Of a DNA stretch of 64,000 bases, positions 31,272 to 42,760 are shown piece by piece. Position 1 is the stretch's first letter. Each line of letters begins with the position of its first letter. The DNA lies in the NCBI RefSeq assembly GCF_964275005.1, contig NC_092705.1:8482641-8546640 (forward strand), given 5' to 3'. The notes under the pieces are model-generated. The model ran no database searches and was not told the DNA's origin. It saw nothing but the letters and a program-made list of their open reading frames with translations. This DNA comes from Diadema setosum (lineage: Eukaryota > Echinodermata > Echinoidea > Diadematoida > Diadematidae). The position numbers and the translations under genes were made by a program.

Positions 31272-32696
31272 CTGAGGGTATCACAGTGTGATACATTATT
31301 AGGTGTCACGACATAATCAAGATATATAAAGAAATATGTATAATAGATATATATATATATATATATATATAAGAATATACACACACAAAAAAAAAACTCA
31401 TTACATGTTATTCAGTAATTCATCAGACTTTTTTCTGGACAAATCGTTTTAAAGGGGCATACCAGACGATTTTCATAATTTCACATCACGTGGTACTTAA
31501 CTCAACAACTGCATATATATATTTGTGGAATTTATTGTGGTTCTTGAGCAGAGGAACAATACTTTGAAAAACCTTAAACAAATTACACTGAGCAAGGACG
31601 ATGACATAGGAGGCTCACATATTTCAGAAATGTAGCTACGTATTGTAATTCCATTACAATACCGTTTGCTTGCGAGTTCACCTGTGTATAATCTATGCAT
31701 GCCTTCTTCTTTCGTTCTGCTTCCTTGAGCCCCAACTCATGCATTCTTATGGTGACTCAGCCATGTCATCATCCTTGTTCATTGCAATTTGTTCTAAATT
31801 TTGAAAATATTCTTATTCTTCATCCAAATTATCATAAATTCTAAAACTCTGTTCTCAGTATAACTAAATTATAGTTGTTCAAATGTAAAAATCTGAAAAT
31901 CATCCGGAGGTCTCCGTTAATCAAACACTTATGCGTCGTGTACATTCAACAAAATTCTTGGGGCTTTTTATTGACGATCATTTGAATTGGAACACTCATC
32001 TTGTTTATTTGAATAAACTGATTTCAAGAAATGCAGGGGTTATTCATAAATTAAAGCAGTTTTTTTTTTATTAAAATACTTTTGATGTTGTATTCAACCA
32101 TGATTTTGCCATATTCAAATTATGGAATATTAGCGTTGGGAAATTCAGCTAAGATGAATATTGATAAGTTATTGGTTACTCAAAAGAGAGTTGTACGATG
32201 CGTTTATGGATGTAATTTAAATGTACATACTGATTCACTTTTCTTAGTAAAATGAAAAAAAAAATGATTTGTATTCAATGAATTTAGGAATTTTGATGTA
32301 TTATTTGAATACTCTTGTAATTGTGTTTTGCCTGAAGTTTTGGAGTTTTTATTAAAGAAAAATAAAGCAATACGTAATTAGATATCCAACACGACAGAGT
32401 GATATTTATGTTCCATACACCGAAAACTAGATTACGAATACTGCCGAATACTTTTATTTACAATGGCCCCAAAGTTTGCAATTTTTTGAGATTTTTAACA
32501 CACTTACACTTTTACACGCTCTGCACGCACGCAAGTGCGTGCCAAGGTGATTGAATGATTCATTGAGTCAATATCTTTCACAAAAATAATTATTTTAATG
32601 AGTCATGTTCGATTTATCAGGTATGCACAGGAAAAACAAAACAAAACCGTTGAAACAATAGAGTTTATAGTGTTGTGCGTACCAAAAGCATCTTAC
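31272..32696 (-). other. Inferred intron of the intact receptor gene
   Basis: Runs from a GTAAGA donor at 32696 to the CCCTCAG acceptor at 31272 on the minus strand. It contains a ~45-bp (TA)n microsatellite (31330-31375) and an antisense CR1-like fragment. Both splice sites are conserved in the copy at 426-895. Confidence 0.5.
31890..32520 (+). pseudogene. CR1-like reverse transcriptase C-terminal remnant
   Basis: Plus-strand translation in shifting frames gives STKFLGLFIDDHLNWNTHL, MILPYSNYGILALGNSAK, VTQKRVVRCVYG, RYPTRQSDIYVPY and NTFIYNGPKVCNFL. These follow the same order as the element at 41250-41850. It lies antisense within the inferred receptor intron. Confidence 0.8.
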
Positions 32697-32850
32697 CTTA
32701 TTTCGTCTTCAAGGTTCAAATCCGTTGAAGAACGTCACTCGAGTGCTTGTGTATTTAAATGAGAGACTGGAGAGGTGTTACCACGCCCAAATATCACAGC
32801 GATTTTTTGAATCACAAGTAAAGTGGATAGTTTTGAACGCACGCACGCAC
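32697..32850 (-). promoter_or_regulatory. Probable 5' non-coding exon and core promoter of the intact receptor
   Basis: Conserved with 896-1060. On the minus strand the order is ACTATCCACTTTACTT, CTCCAGTC, a TATA-like TCATTTAAATACACA, the palindrome CACTCGAGTG (32736-32745), TCTTCAAC and a GTAAGA donor. Spacing fits a promoter followed by a ~50-60-nt untranslated exon; this is inference from paralogue conservation. Confidence 0.45.
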
Positions 32851-32919
32851 GCGTGTACGTCTCCTATGTGCCTTTCTGACACGGAAACGATAATAAGTAT
32901 AGCTGTGTTCGATTAAATT

Positions 32920-33476
32920 GAACAGTCCTACTTATAAAGAGCGGAAGTACAAAACACTCTCACTTCAAACCTCATTTGCAGTTGTCCAGCCACTCAGAGC
33001 CACTAACAACGATGCGACATATTTTTTTTTACATCATGCTACAAGGAAAAGCCGCACACATTCAATGGCAGAATCCTGCTGGATGTATTCCGATGTTTTG
33101 ACTCCTGAGGGTTTTTTATGTTTGTTTTTTTTTTCACAAAATTGTATTAGATATACAACTCTGGGAAATTTCAGCCCTGATAGCAAAACTAGCAAATGTC
33201 AATATTAACAGTAAATCTACTACCTAAAAGTGTATGGTGTCAATACTGAAACTCTTTCGTGCAATATCTACGCAAACTCTCATCAGCAGGCTGCTGCAGT
33301 CGAAATCTAGCGTTCTTATTTTCTACCTCCTTGTGTTTCTTTACCCGTTTCCTTCCCCTTAACCCTACGCAAACAGAAACCTCAATACCATACAGATTAC
33401 ACTGGCTTTATCTTTTTGATGGATTGTTGCTCTATAGAAGTATACATTATCATTATTATTATTATCATTATTATTG

Positions 33477-33511
<35 letters not shown>

Positions 33512-34558
33512 CACAAGCTAAGGTGTTAAGAACACAGTAATTGACTATCAAGCGATGTTCCCCACTGCATTTACGAATAAATTCAAAGTTTCTGTCACTG
33601 TTTTGTGTACAAAGGTCATGCCTTTAATTTACAACAATGTAGCTACTGGTCATTTGAAATTAAACAATCATGAATTTGCCATACAATTTATAAAGCATGG
33701 CGTTTCTCTACAACTTTACTCATTACATGTCCAGGGCAACAAAAGTCCAGAAAAATTACACACATTTGAAGAAAGAAACAGACTATTTCCTCAAAGCATG
33801 ATTACGTCGCTGTCTCAGAATAATGTGGCACACAGGAGATTTAAATCAAGGAGGTTCGAGAAATGGAGTCACAACAGTCTTATTCGCTTTGATCCCATGC
33901 TCGAAGCCGCTACTCAAAAATATTTAAAGTATGTGTCAAACTGGATCTGCCGCTCAGATGCGAAGACAATTAACTCGTGTCTCATTGCATAATCACCAGC
34001 CACTTTCCAAGGAAGATATGTCTTTGTGATGGTAATTACTTTTCGCTATCCCTACTTACAGAAGATGGGCGGTAGACAGTGGTAAAGGCACGGGGGTGCG
34101 CGAATAGAAATTGCTCAAATATTGCTGAAATAGATATCAAAATTACTCGAATGTACGTGTCCATGAGGGTAAAATTTCAAACACTTTCACAAAATACAGC
34201 TCAGATTTACACTTTTGCACATATTTTCGAACGGAATTGACTTTTGTTTTATATGCTTTGTCATTAGGTGAAATTTCATTGCATTTGATATATAAACGAG
34301 TAGCATATACCCGATATTATGTTAGCGTTAAAAATGAATCTTCAGATTACTCAGAAAGATGGCGGCTTCAAGCATCGAACATCAGAGGCACAAATGCACC
34401 TGTGGAATTCTTTTGTCCATCGATAGAAAACTGACAGCTGATTGAATAATTTTAGTCAGTTGTAACTCCATCTCTCGAACCTCCTTGTTTAAACCATGGC
34501 ACAGAAAGAATCGTGCAGACGACAATATGATATACTTTCGTCTTTGTTTTAGAGACAA
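32920..34558. other. No convincing gene; (ATT)n microsatellite at 33445-33513
   Basis: An open frame at 33555-33992 (145 codons, plus strand) has no recognisable domain, signal peptide or repeats and no conserved relative in the window, so it is not called as a gene. The trinucleotide tract lies just upstream of it. Confidence 0.45.
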
Positions 34559-34706
34559 CAGGGATCCGTTTCATGAAGCTATCACATAAAACGTATCACA
34601 TAAATCTTAGAATGACCAAAGTCGCTCATAGCTAGGAGAGACTTTCACAGAGAAGTAAAAGGAGAGAGAAATTCTCTCTTAAGACTTTCATGAAATGGAC
34701 CACTGG
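34559..34706. mobile_element. Short MITE with TTTCATGAA inverted ends
   Basis: Ends CAGGGATCCGTTTCATGAA and, inverted, CAGTGGTCCATTTCATGAA. It contains AAAGTCGCT and GAGAGAAATTCTCTC. A related element lies at 60089-60271. CAGGGGTCC-type ends suggest a hAT-like non-autonomous element, but no clear target duplication was found. Confidence 0.7.
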
Positions 34707-35766
34707 TCAGCGACAAACACATCTCAGAGTTAGGCAGACTTTGTTCAAATCTATGTACACTATAAACTACAAAAAAAAAAAATAAATGATTGCATTTCTG
34801 CATGATACATGAACTCACAATTACTGATAAAAGATCCCGGACAAACGCCACTGAATATAGGACTTTAATATCTTACAGTGCAATATTCTTTTTTATTATT
34901 ATCATATTGTAGTATAATATGAGATGAATGCATAATACTGTTTTTCAACAGATAGGTCGAAGCGTTATTGTACATGGTCTATATGATAAGTTCGTAGTTC
35001 ACATTGATATCAATATTTGAATGAGTTTAGTTGGTCAACACATTAATATCCTTTCTCCGTGATTTTCACATCCATGACTTTCGGACCTGCAGTTATAAAA
35101 GCTCTATCTTTTATTAGACCCCATGATATTTCTGTAACTTCTTCGAGACACCTTTATACCATAACATGACAATTGACATTGATTTTTTTTTTCAGTTGTT
35201 TGTTTGAGGTTTTTTTTTTTTTTGTAATGTTAAATCCAAAGACATGGTTGTATACATTTTGTATTCTTATTTGATGCACCAATGTCATATAATTTGTAAT
35301 TCCTATGATAAATATGGAAATATGGAAACAAATTGAACTTAAGTGAGCAAAGAATGATATGTGCTTCTTCGTGTTTTCTTTCAGATTCAAGTTCCGGTTT
35401 CTTAAATACAATCAGTCACTTTGATTTTCCTTCAAGTAATAATGAAGTTAGTGCTGCTAGATACACATCGGCTGCGTAGACTTGCTGACAAATGTTAAGA
35501 AAATGATGTTGATTCTTTTTTGTGTGTCTGTGGCTGTATTTCTTCATTCACCACTGGATTCAATGCGCTTCCTTCTCGTGAGATGTATTTCCTTCTGTGC
35601 ATTTTGTCTGCCTTCTACTCTCTTTGCACTGTTCACGAAACTTTTATCAACTCGATCGAGTTTCCTACATGAATAGGAGTTGCCTAGATATTTAGTACAG
35701 TCATAACAGCAACAAGCAGGTTATTTGAATATCTTTCTGCCCTTTCTCAACGAAAATACTAAATAC

Positions 35767-35846
35767 TACTACTACTACTACTAATAATAATAATAATAAC
35801 AATAATAACATCAATGATGATGATGATAATAATAATAATAATAATG

Positions 35847-35892
<46 letters not shown>

Positions 35893-35894
35893 CA

Positions 35895-35941
<47 letters not shown>

Positions 35942-35971
35942 GATAATGATAACAATAAGAATAATAATAAC

Positions 35972-36003
<32 letters not shown>

Positions 36004-36025
36004 TAATAATAATAATAATAATAAT
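35767..36025. repeat. Long (AAT)n microsatellite
   Basis: About 260 bp of AAT repeats with GAT and AAC interruptions, at the point where copy 1 has only CTAAATACTAAATACTA. Poly-Leu, poly-Tyr and poly-Ile reading frames here are artefacts of the repeat. Confidence 0.97.
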
Positions 36026-36225
36026 GGTCCATGCACTATTCGAATGAGTTAACTGCTTATTCTACCTTTCGGAATGATTGTGTAATCATGTTTACAGTTT
36101 CGCAAACACATGTTAATATTTTTGTATATATTATTTTGTGTTGTACGTTGCACGCATCTATTTTGTCCTTTATTATGGAACCATTAATAGGAGTTTTCGG
36201 AAAGTTTCTGAACAGCTGGTGCAAT

Positions 36226-37660
36226 TCATTTGCGATCTACTGCGTCCAGGCTGTAGGTCACTTGTAGCTCTCCGTGGTCGCAGCCGAATAATCGTGACAA
36301 CCAGCCGGAAGGATGAGGGATTTCACGTAGCCGTCCACGGAGGATGCAACCGAGAACGATCCTAAAATGTGGATGTTTCCAACCATAGATCACAGGATTG
36401 ACACAGGTATTGATCGCGACAAGTTCTACGTAGACAAAAATGACGATCAACATTGTTCCCATGGAGAAATACGAAGCCCAAACCCATTGCCATGTCTGGA
36501 CCGACACACAAGATGTAGTAGAAGCATATCAAACAAAGCAAGGTTTTGGTGACATTTAGATCTCTGTTTCTCTGTCGACGCGCCTGGCTGTTACTAGAAG
36601 AGCTTTCAAGTGCAAGACTGCTCTGTCTAACATGTCTCAAAATCTTGCAGTAGCTGCATAGGGTTACAAGAAAAGCTACTGTCGCAGAGAGAGCTCTAAA
36701 CAGTCCCAGCGCTTTTTTCTTGGGATGATCGAAATTGCAGGATTGTATGGACATGCCGTATTCGACGATGTGGTCAGACACTTGAGGAATAACCATGGTG
36801 ACAGTGGGGAAAAACCAGCAGAAGACAAGCATACATCCGACATTTACTCCTCTAACAGACACGGGAGTACGTCTCTTTCGTCTTGGTGATGAGCACGTAT
36901 CGGTTAAAGGTATTAGCCCACATTTGTAAACCTGCAGCAATTGGTCTCATAGTTAGCATGGAGTTTGGGTATGATTGCAGTAACACCTGTGCAAAATTTC
37001 GTTCCAATTAGTCCATTACTTTCTTAAAAATAAATGAAAATGCACCGTAATCCGTATGCATGCGTATAACGCTCGCTAGCTCCGGTCCACGTACGTGTTA
37101 CATGTACAATGTACGTAGCTATAGCCCGCGCTCGTAATTCGATTTTGGGTCGGGTTGACCCGGTTTGAAAATTGATTTTAAAACGATGATTTTCTCTCTT
37201 TTATCGAATGGTATAGACAAAGAGCGACAGGTGAGGTATGTTACTGTTATAACTTGTACTTGAAGTCATATTGTTTTATGCAGTTTTGATTTTCGTGGGT
37301 TTGCAAATGTGGGGTAGTACCTTTAAGAGCAACCACCATTATGGTGAGCGACATGCAGGACGTCGCAGTGGGAGAAAGTGCGTACAACACCTGGCAAGTT
37401 GCATCGGAGTTTAGCCAGTTCTGGTCGTTCAAATACATGGCAGCAAAGAATATACAGACGAGACATATTGCTATTTGGGAGATGCCGAGGTTGATGAGGA
37501 AGATGTTCGTCGCCGTCTGAAGCTTCCTCGACATTGCGAAGGCGAGAAAGATCACCAGATTCTCGACGATTTCGACTACCACCATACTGATTGCGAAGCT
37601 ACTCACAATGACTGTGGTCCTGTAGAGGTACGTAGCTACTGCTTGAGACAGTAGGGAGCT
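36226..37660 (-). pseudogene. Receptor paralogue, broken by a MITE and frameshifts
   Basis: Homologous along its length to the receptor at 30205-31251. The N-terminal half (37340-37655; VVEIVENLVIFLAFAMSRK ... SLTIMVVAL) stops at a 415-bp insertion just before the NRY motif. After it the frame resumes as NRYVLITKTK. It shifts near 36850 (next to RRKRRTP) and again near 36450-36500, with loss of about eight residues before TM7. The C-terminus keeps NPVIYGWKHPHF and LRGRLREIPHPSGWLSRL. The first residues are lost where a different repeat begins at 37658. It cannot encode a full receptor. Confidence 0.9.
36908..37322. mobile_element. 415-bp MITE inserted in the receptor pseudogene (TTAA or TA duplication)
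   Basis: The inverted ends are AGGTATTAGCCCACATTTG and AGGTACTACCCCACATTTG, followed by TAAACC / CAAACC. Host TTAA occurs on both sides (36904-36907, 37323-37326), and the intact paralogue reads CGGTTGAGAGC across the site. TTAA duplication is typical of piggyBac-type insertion. Because the end base is A/T, a TA duplication with AAGGTA ends cannot be excluded. Confidence 0.85.
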
Positions 37661-37810
37661 TTAGATTTTAGACGCGCGGACGTTCAGAGGGGGAAAAAAC
37701 AAAAACAAAACATGTTCTGAGCGTGCGCGTCAAGTCGATCTATTTTTAACTTGCGTCGCCTGAGTTTTTCACTACGCGTACTGGGCTGTTTTTACGTCCG
37801 CACAGTTTAC
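37658..37810. repeat. Dispersed repeat with GGGAGCTTTAGATTTT end
   Basis: Begins TAGGGAGCTTTAGATTTTAG, then ACGCGCGGACGTT, and matches 56248-56345. Its start coincides with loss of receptor homology, so it probably removed or displaced the pseudogene's 5' end. Confidence 0.65.
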
Positions 37811-38315
37811 ACACCGAACTAAAACACCACCGCACACAAACCTTCCCCCAACATCACATGATCACTCACATCCCGCCACAAGACATCCACAAGACATCCA
37901 GGCAACTCAAACGTCTGCTTAGCAGGTAATTATTTTATTTAGTTTATTTATGATATATGTTTGATTATTTTTTATTGTATGATATGTTTGTATGCTACAT
38001 ATACTCACTATATACTTATTTACAGTTACACATTGTTGAATGTGTTGCAAAGTGCCAAAAATATTGCCAAGTATGCCATGTAACTATCAACTCATGCTCA
38101 ACTTATATTTGATATATTGTGTTTATGACTCCAGATTTGTTATTCTCAAAAACATATAATTCGTTTCACAAACAGATATTAAGGCTGAGGAAGACCACGG
38201 TCGAAAGCTTCACAACTCTGCCGGTTTCATGCGACATCTTCTGTTATCTACATTGTCTCAACTATAATTTCATTTAAGATGACAGAGGCGTACGGTAGGA
38301 ATATCAGCATCATCA

Positions 38316-38340
38316 CACTATATATATATATATATATACA

Positions 38341-38377
<37 letters not shown>

Positions 38378-38473
38378 TGTAAATAATGAAGGAGCTACAC
38401 TGGTGCTGTACATGGTAGGGACCCCTTCTCGCACTCTATATAAATATAAACGTATCTATGAATAAATAAATAA

Positions 38474-38508
<35 letters not shown>
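38316..38508. repeat. (TA)n microsatellites flanking a short AT-rich segment
   Basis: TA tracts at 38316-38338, 38344-38373 and 38478-38508. A further TA tract follows the right inverted repeat at 42720-42752, so the nested element complex sits in a TA-repeat environment. Confidence 0.92.
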
Positions 38509-38511
<3 letters not shown>

Positions 38512-38515
38512 GACC

Positions 38516-38796
38516 TGAATATAAGAACGACCCAAGTCCAATTTTTGGCCAAATTCAGTTTGATATGGGAAATTGTAGCTTATGCAAGGACTCATCTTGT
38601 GTATATGATAAAACCTAATAATTCAAATGAATGAGTTAAATCTTACATGAATGTAAAAATGAAGGACTTGGGTCATTCTTACATTCATATTATAGCGCCC
38701 TCTCTCTTCCTTCTCTCATCTCTATACCAGAATATCATGTATGTGATTCAAAGAACGACCCAAGTCCATATGATTCAAAGAACGACCCAAGTCCAT
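38516..38796. repeat. Cluster of AAGAACGACCCAAGTCCA repeats, left side
   Basis: TGAATATAAGAACGACCC, continuing AAGTCCA, occurs at 38516-38540, inverted at 38664-38687, and as two direct ATTCAAAGAACGACCCAAG copies near 38750-38796. The right-hand inverted partner is at 42689-42713. The 38516-38687 part is palindromic and may itself be a small MITE. Confidence 0.85.
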
Positions 38797-41700
38797 TCCC
38801 GAATGTTTTATATTTTAACCCATGGCTAACGCAACAAATTTTGCTTTTAATTCTTTGAATAGTGATGAATTCTATAACACAGTAAGGCACTCTGAATCTG
38901 ATCATGTAAATATTATTTCCAGTGTATATGAAGATTACATATCCGATAAATACAATACCTCAGCACAAGAATTTGAATATAACTTTGACTCAAATGATCC
39001 AGTCCAGAGTCCATCGTGTGTTTATTTGACCGAAAATCAGTATAAAAATCGGATCACGAATACAGTTGGTGAAAAATTTTTGTTAGCTCACTTTAACATA
39101 CGCAGTATCAACAAAAATTTTGATAAGTTGCGCTTACTCTTAGAAAACCCAGATCATAAATCTTGCTCCATCATAGGGTTAACAGAAACATGGCTGAACT
39201 CTAATATCAGTCATTTATTTTCTTTACCCGGATTCGAATTTGTATTTAGAAATAGAAGTGAGAGAGTTGGTGGTGGAGTTGGTTTGTACATCTCGAAAAA
39301 ATTTAAGTATACTATACATGAGGAGATTAGTGTTAAGAGCGATGTACTTGCATCCCTTTTTATTGAATTGATAAATCCACATGGAAAAAATATTATGATT
39401 GGCGTAATTTACAGGCCCCCTCGTTCGAATTTAAATAATTTTTTGACTGTTTTGCAGGATTTAGTACAAAATCCCATGATACTTAATAAAGATACATTTT
39501 TGATGGGCGATTTTAATATCGATCTCATGAAATGTAACTCCCAAAACACTTCAAAAGAATTTGTAGAAACATTAATGTCTGCTTCGTTTTTACCATTAAT
39601 CTCCAAACCTACCCGTGTCGCCAGCCAATCGGCTACCCTCATAGACAACATTTTTTGTAATGTTTTTCCACTTCCTGAGTCTGGTATCGTCCTCTCAGAC
39701 ATCACTGACCATTTTCCTATATTTGCTCAGGTACCAATTAAACTGACTAAACAAAATAATTATTATAGGCGTCGTAAGATTACTGCAGATAATCTTATAA
39801 GTCTTCAAAACAGTTTAAAAGAAATCGACTGGTCTCCTGTATACAACACTGCCGATGTCAACTTGTCTTATGACTATTTCATATCTACTCTTACCTCCGA
39901 AATCGATAACCATATTCCCCTGCGTAATATAAAAAATAGATATAAGCAAATTCTAAGACTCCCGTGGATAACCCAGTCTATATTACGATCTATAAACAGG
40001 AAAAATAATTTGTTTTATAAATATAGATGTAATCCCACTGAAAAAAATAAGAAAAAATATGTTTCATACAAAAACACACTAACCAAATTATTACGTACGC
40101 AGAAGAAAATTTTTTTATGTGAATCAGATAAGCAAATACAAAAATGATATTAAAAACACATGGAAAACATTAAAGAATGCTATGAATACATCTAACAATT
40201 CATCTAATATTTCTGAAATTCGGTGGGGCAATGCCTCCAGCAACACTCCCGCTGGCATGGCGGAAATTTTCAATGACTTTTTCTCTTCAATTGGAAAAAA
40301 TCTTTCTCAAAATATTCCTCTTTCTAGTAAATCTTTTAATGATTTTTTAGATACACCTAACTCCAAAACTATATTTTTTGACCCAACATATAAAGAAGAA
40401 ATAATAAAGATTGTTGCTAATTTGAAAGAAGGAAAAAGTCCTGGCCATGACGGAATTGACAACTATTTGATAAAAAAACATAATTCCTCAAATAGTGGAT
40501 CCCTTAGTACACATTATCAACTCATCACTTACAACTGGCCATGTGCCAAATAGCATGAAAATTGCGAAAGTAATTCCTATTTACAAGAAAGGGGAGAAGG
40601 ATGATGTCAATAACTATAGACCCATATCTCTATTATCTTCTATTTCTAAGATTCTTGAAAGAATAGTTTATATCAGGACAGTACGTTTTCTTAAAACCTG
40701 CGACATATTCTCAAACTTTCAATTTGGATTCAGGGACAAAGTCACACACGCACTCGATACACTTTCACACACAATAGGTATCTTCTTGGACTTCTCCAAG
40801 GCCTTTGACACGATTAACCACGGAATACTTCTCGCCAAACTGTCTCATTATAGAATACGTGGAAAGGCCTTGGAGTGGTTCACGAGTTACCTCGTGAAAG
40901 ATCCCAATTTGTATATGTTAACGGCTTTGACTCTCAAAGTAAAACAATTGCATCTGGTGTTCCACAAGGGAGTTTATTAGGCCCATTGTTATTCATTATT
41001 TATATTAATGATTTTCATAGATCCTCGGAGAAACTATCATTCATATCATTCGCGGATGACTCTAACCTTTTTTTTTTTCTCACCCTGACCCAAACATTTT
41101 AATAAGAACAGTCAATGAAGAACTGAAAAAGGTTATACAATGGATATACGCAAATAAATTGTCATTAAATATTCAAAAAACAAAAGTTATGCTTTTTAGT
41201 AATTCTTTAGATAGCCTCCCAGGCAAAATAACATTTGATACTACTCCCTTAGAAGAAGTTTCTTCCTTTAAATTTCTTGGTGTTTGCGTCGATAACAAGC
41301 TTTCATGGAGGAATCATATTGATAACATATGTAAAATTATATCACGTAACATTGGCGTAATGAATAGATTAAAATATTATCTTCCTTCATCTGCATTATT
41401 AACTCTTTATTCTAGTTTGATACTACCTTATTTAAACTACGGGATTCTTGCTTTGGGTAATACATATCAGATGTTACTTGATAAACTTTTTTTTACTGCA
41501 AAAGAAAGCGCTTAGAATTGTTTTTAATTTACATACCCGAGAACATACAGATGCTTTGTTTTCTGACCATAAAATATTAAAAGTAAATGATTTGTATGTG
41601 TTTCAACTTGGCCAGTTTATGTTTAATTACAACAGTAACTTTTTGCCTAAAATATTCCATGATTCATTTCATCGAAATAGTCATGTTCATAACTATCCCA

Positions 41701-42513
41701 CGCGACGATCCGACGAATTTCATCTTCCATTAATGAGAACCGCACATGCCCAAAATACATTTCTTTATACCGGACCCAGACTTTGGAATAATTTAGATAA
41801 TAGTTTAAAAGATTCCCCCAAATTTGTTACATTTAAATACAAACTCAGAAAATATTTACTTTCTACTTATAATCTTAGATAATTTAAATTGTTTTGATTA
41901 ATGCTTGAGCCTTCACCTGTCCTGATGTCGCAGCACTTTGCGTATTCTGTGTGCAGACTTCTCTTCTTTCTTCTCTCCTCTTCCTTTCCTGTCTTTTGTT
42001 CTTCGCAGACTTGTATTGTTACCGTCTTCTCTCCTCTCGGTACTGTCTCGCGTCTTACATACGTGTGGGTAATCGAATGTGTGTACGAACGTGTTGTCCT
42101 TGTCATATTTTCCCGGTACACGTGGTTCAGTGAGCAGTGTCCGGGCACTAGCATTGGTATTCTATATTTTTTTTCCCCAACCGGTGTATCTCAAAATGAT
42201 TACATGTATATTGTTATAGAATAGTATATAATTTACTCATTATTTGTCTAGCGATCCACGTCCGACAAGCTATGCTTTTTAGTGGATCACTATTTTCCAT
42301 AATCGAATTTATTTTCCGCTCTCCCACGAAGTATTTATACATTGTTTTCCTAAATATTGTACATGTTATATGTTGTTCTATAATTTGTCTCGTATATATA
42401 TTACATGAATCTTTTGCAAACGTTTGAACAATATTTCATCACATGTATACTTTGTACTATGTTTTTTTGATTTTCGATGATTTGAAATAAACTATGATTG
42501 AATTGATTGAATT
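38797..42513 (+). mobile_element. CR1-like non-LTR retrotransposon, near full length, with 8-bp target duplication
   Basis: Flanked by AAGTCCAT at 38789-38796 and 42514-42521. A 25-bp leader precedes the ATG at 38822. The endonuclease region (38822-40147) shows HFNIRSINKNFDKL, LTETWL, MGDFNID and SDITDHFP. Reverse transcriptase follows in several frames: KVIPIYKKGEKDDVNNYRP, FLDFSKAFDTINH, VPQGSLLGPLLFIIYIND, FADDSNLF, KFLGVCVDNKLSW, LILPYLNYGILALGN and the NYPTRRSDEFHLP C-terminal block. There are about five frameshifts (near 40140, 40520, 40900-40970, 41100-41160, 41450-41515), several at homopolymers. The 3' UTR ends GAAATAAACTATGATTGAAT. It is inactive but structurally almost complete; no separate ORF1 is seen. 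Confidence 0.92.
38822..41882 (+). pseudogene. Endonuclease-reverse transcriptase ORF of the CR1-like element, frameshifted
   Basis: The apurinic-type endonuclease and reverse transcriptase that would carry out target-primed insertion of the element. The endonuclease part is a 441-codon open frame with the expected catalytic blocks (N in HFNIRS, E in LTETW, D/N in GDFNID, D/H in TDHFP). The polymerase part keeps FADD at about 41060 but is spread over at least four further frames. Sequencing error in homopolymers could account for some shifts; five is more than expected for an active copy. Confidence 0.9.
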
Positions 42514-42688
42514 AAGTCCATCACACAAAATGGCCTCTCCACAATTAATGTAAATGTTAATTGCCATAATAATATATGTTCTAATTTGTATATGCAATGC
42601 TGCCTTCCCATCACACTTAAATAGAATATTATTGGACGAATAAAAAAGATATGAAGCTTTTTTTAAGTTTACTCGAAATGGTCTTCCA

Positions 42689-42717
42689 TGGACTTGGGTC
42701 GTTCTTATGTTCAGATA

Positions 42718-42759
<42 letters not shown>

Positions 42760-42760
42760 T
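42689..42760. repeat. Right inverted repeat and (TA)n tract
   Basis: 42689-42713 is the reverse complement of 38516-38540 with one mismatch, and is followed by about 30 bp of TA repeats. It closes the inverted-repeat element interrupted by the CR1-like insertion. Confidence 0.85.

Larger units (their letters stand above)
28290..31330. repeat. Segmental duplication, copy 1, containing the intact receptor
   Basis: It corresponds in order to 35110-37660. Matches are the retrotransposon 3' remnant, the block around 29550-29960 (GTGATGTATTTCCT, TCTTTGCA.TGT.CACGAAACTT, CTAAATACTAAATACTA), the block 30040-30260 leading into the receptor 3' end, and the receptor itself. Copy 1 carries about 1 kb of extra sequence between 28500 and 29520. 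Confidence 0.75.
35110..37660. repeat. Segmental duplication, copy 2, containing the broken receptor
   Basis: Collinear with 28290-31330, with moderate divergence and different microsatellites. It ends at about 37660 inside the receptor N-terminal region, where an unrelated dispersed repeat begins. Confidence 0.75.

Noticed and set aside
33555..33992. 145-codon plus-strand open frame
   Set aside because: No recognisable domain, signal or paralogue, and sequence composition like the non-coding flanks.
35701..36047. Poly-Leu, poly-Tyr and poly-Ile/Met open frames
   Set aside because: All arise from the long (AAT)n microsatellite.
41901..42224. 107-codon plus-strand frame after the CR1-like reverse transcriptase
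   Set aside because: Lies in the 3' UTR after the conserved C-terminal block and has no domain.
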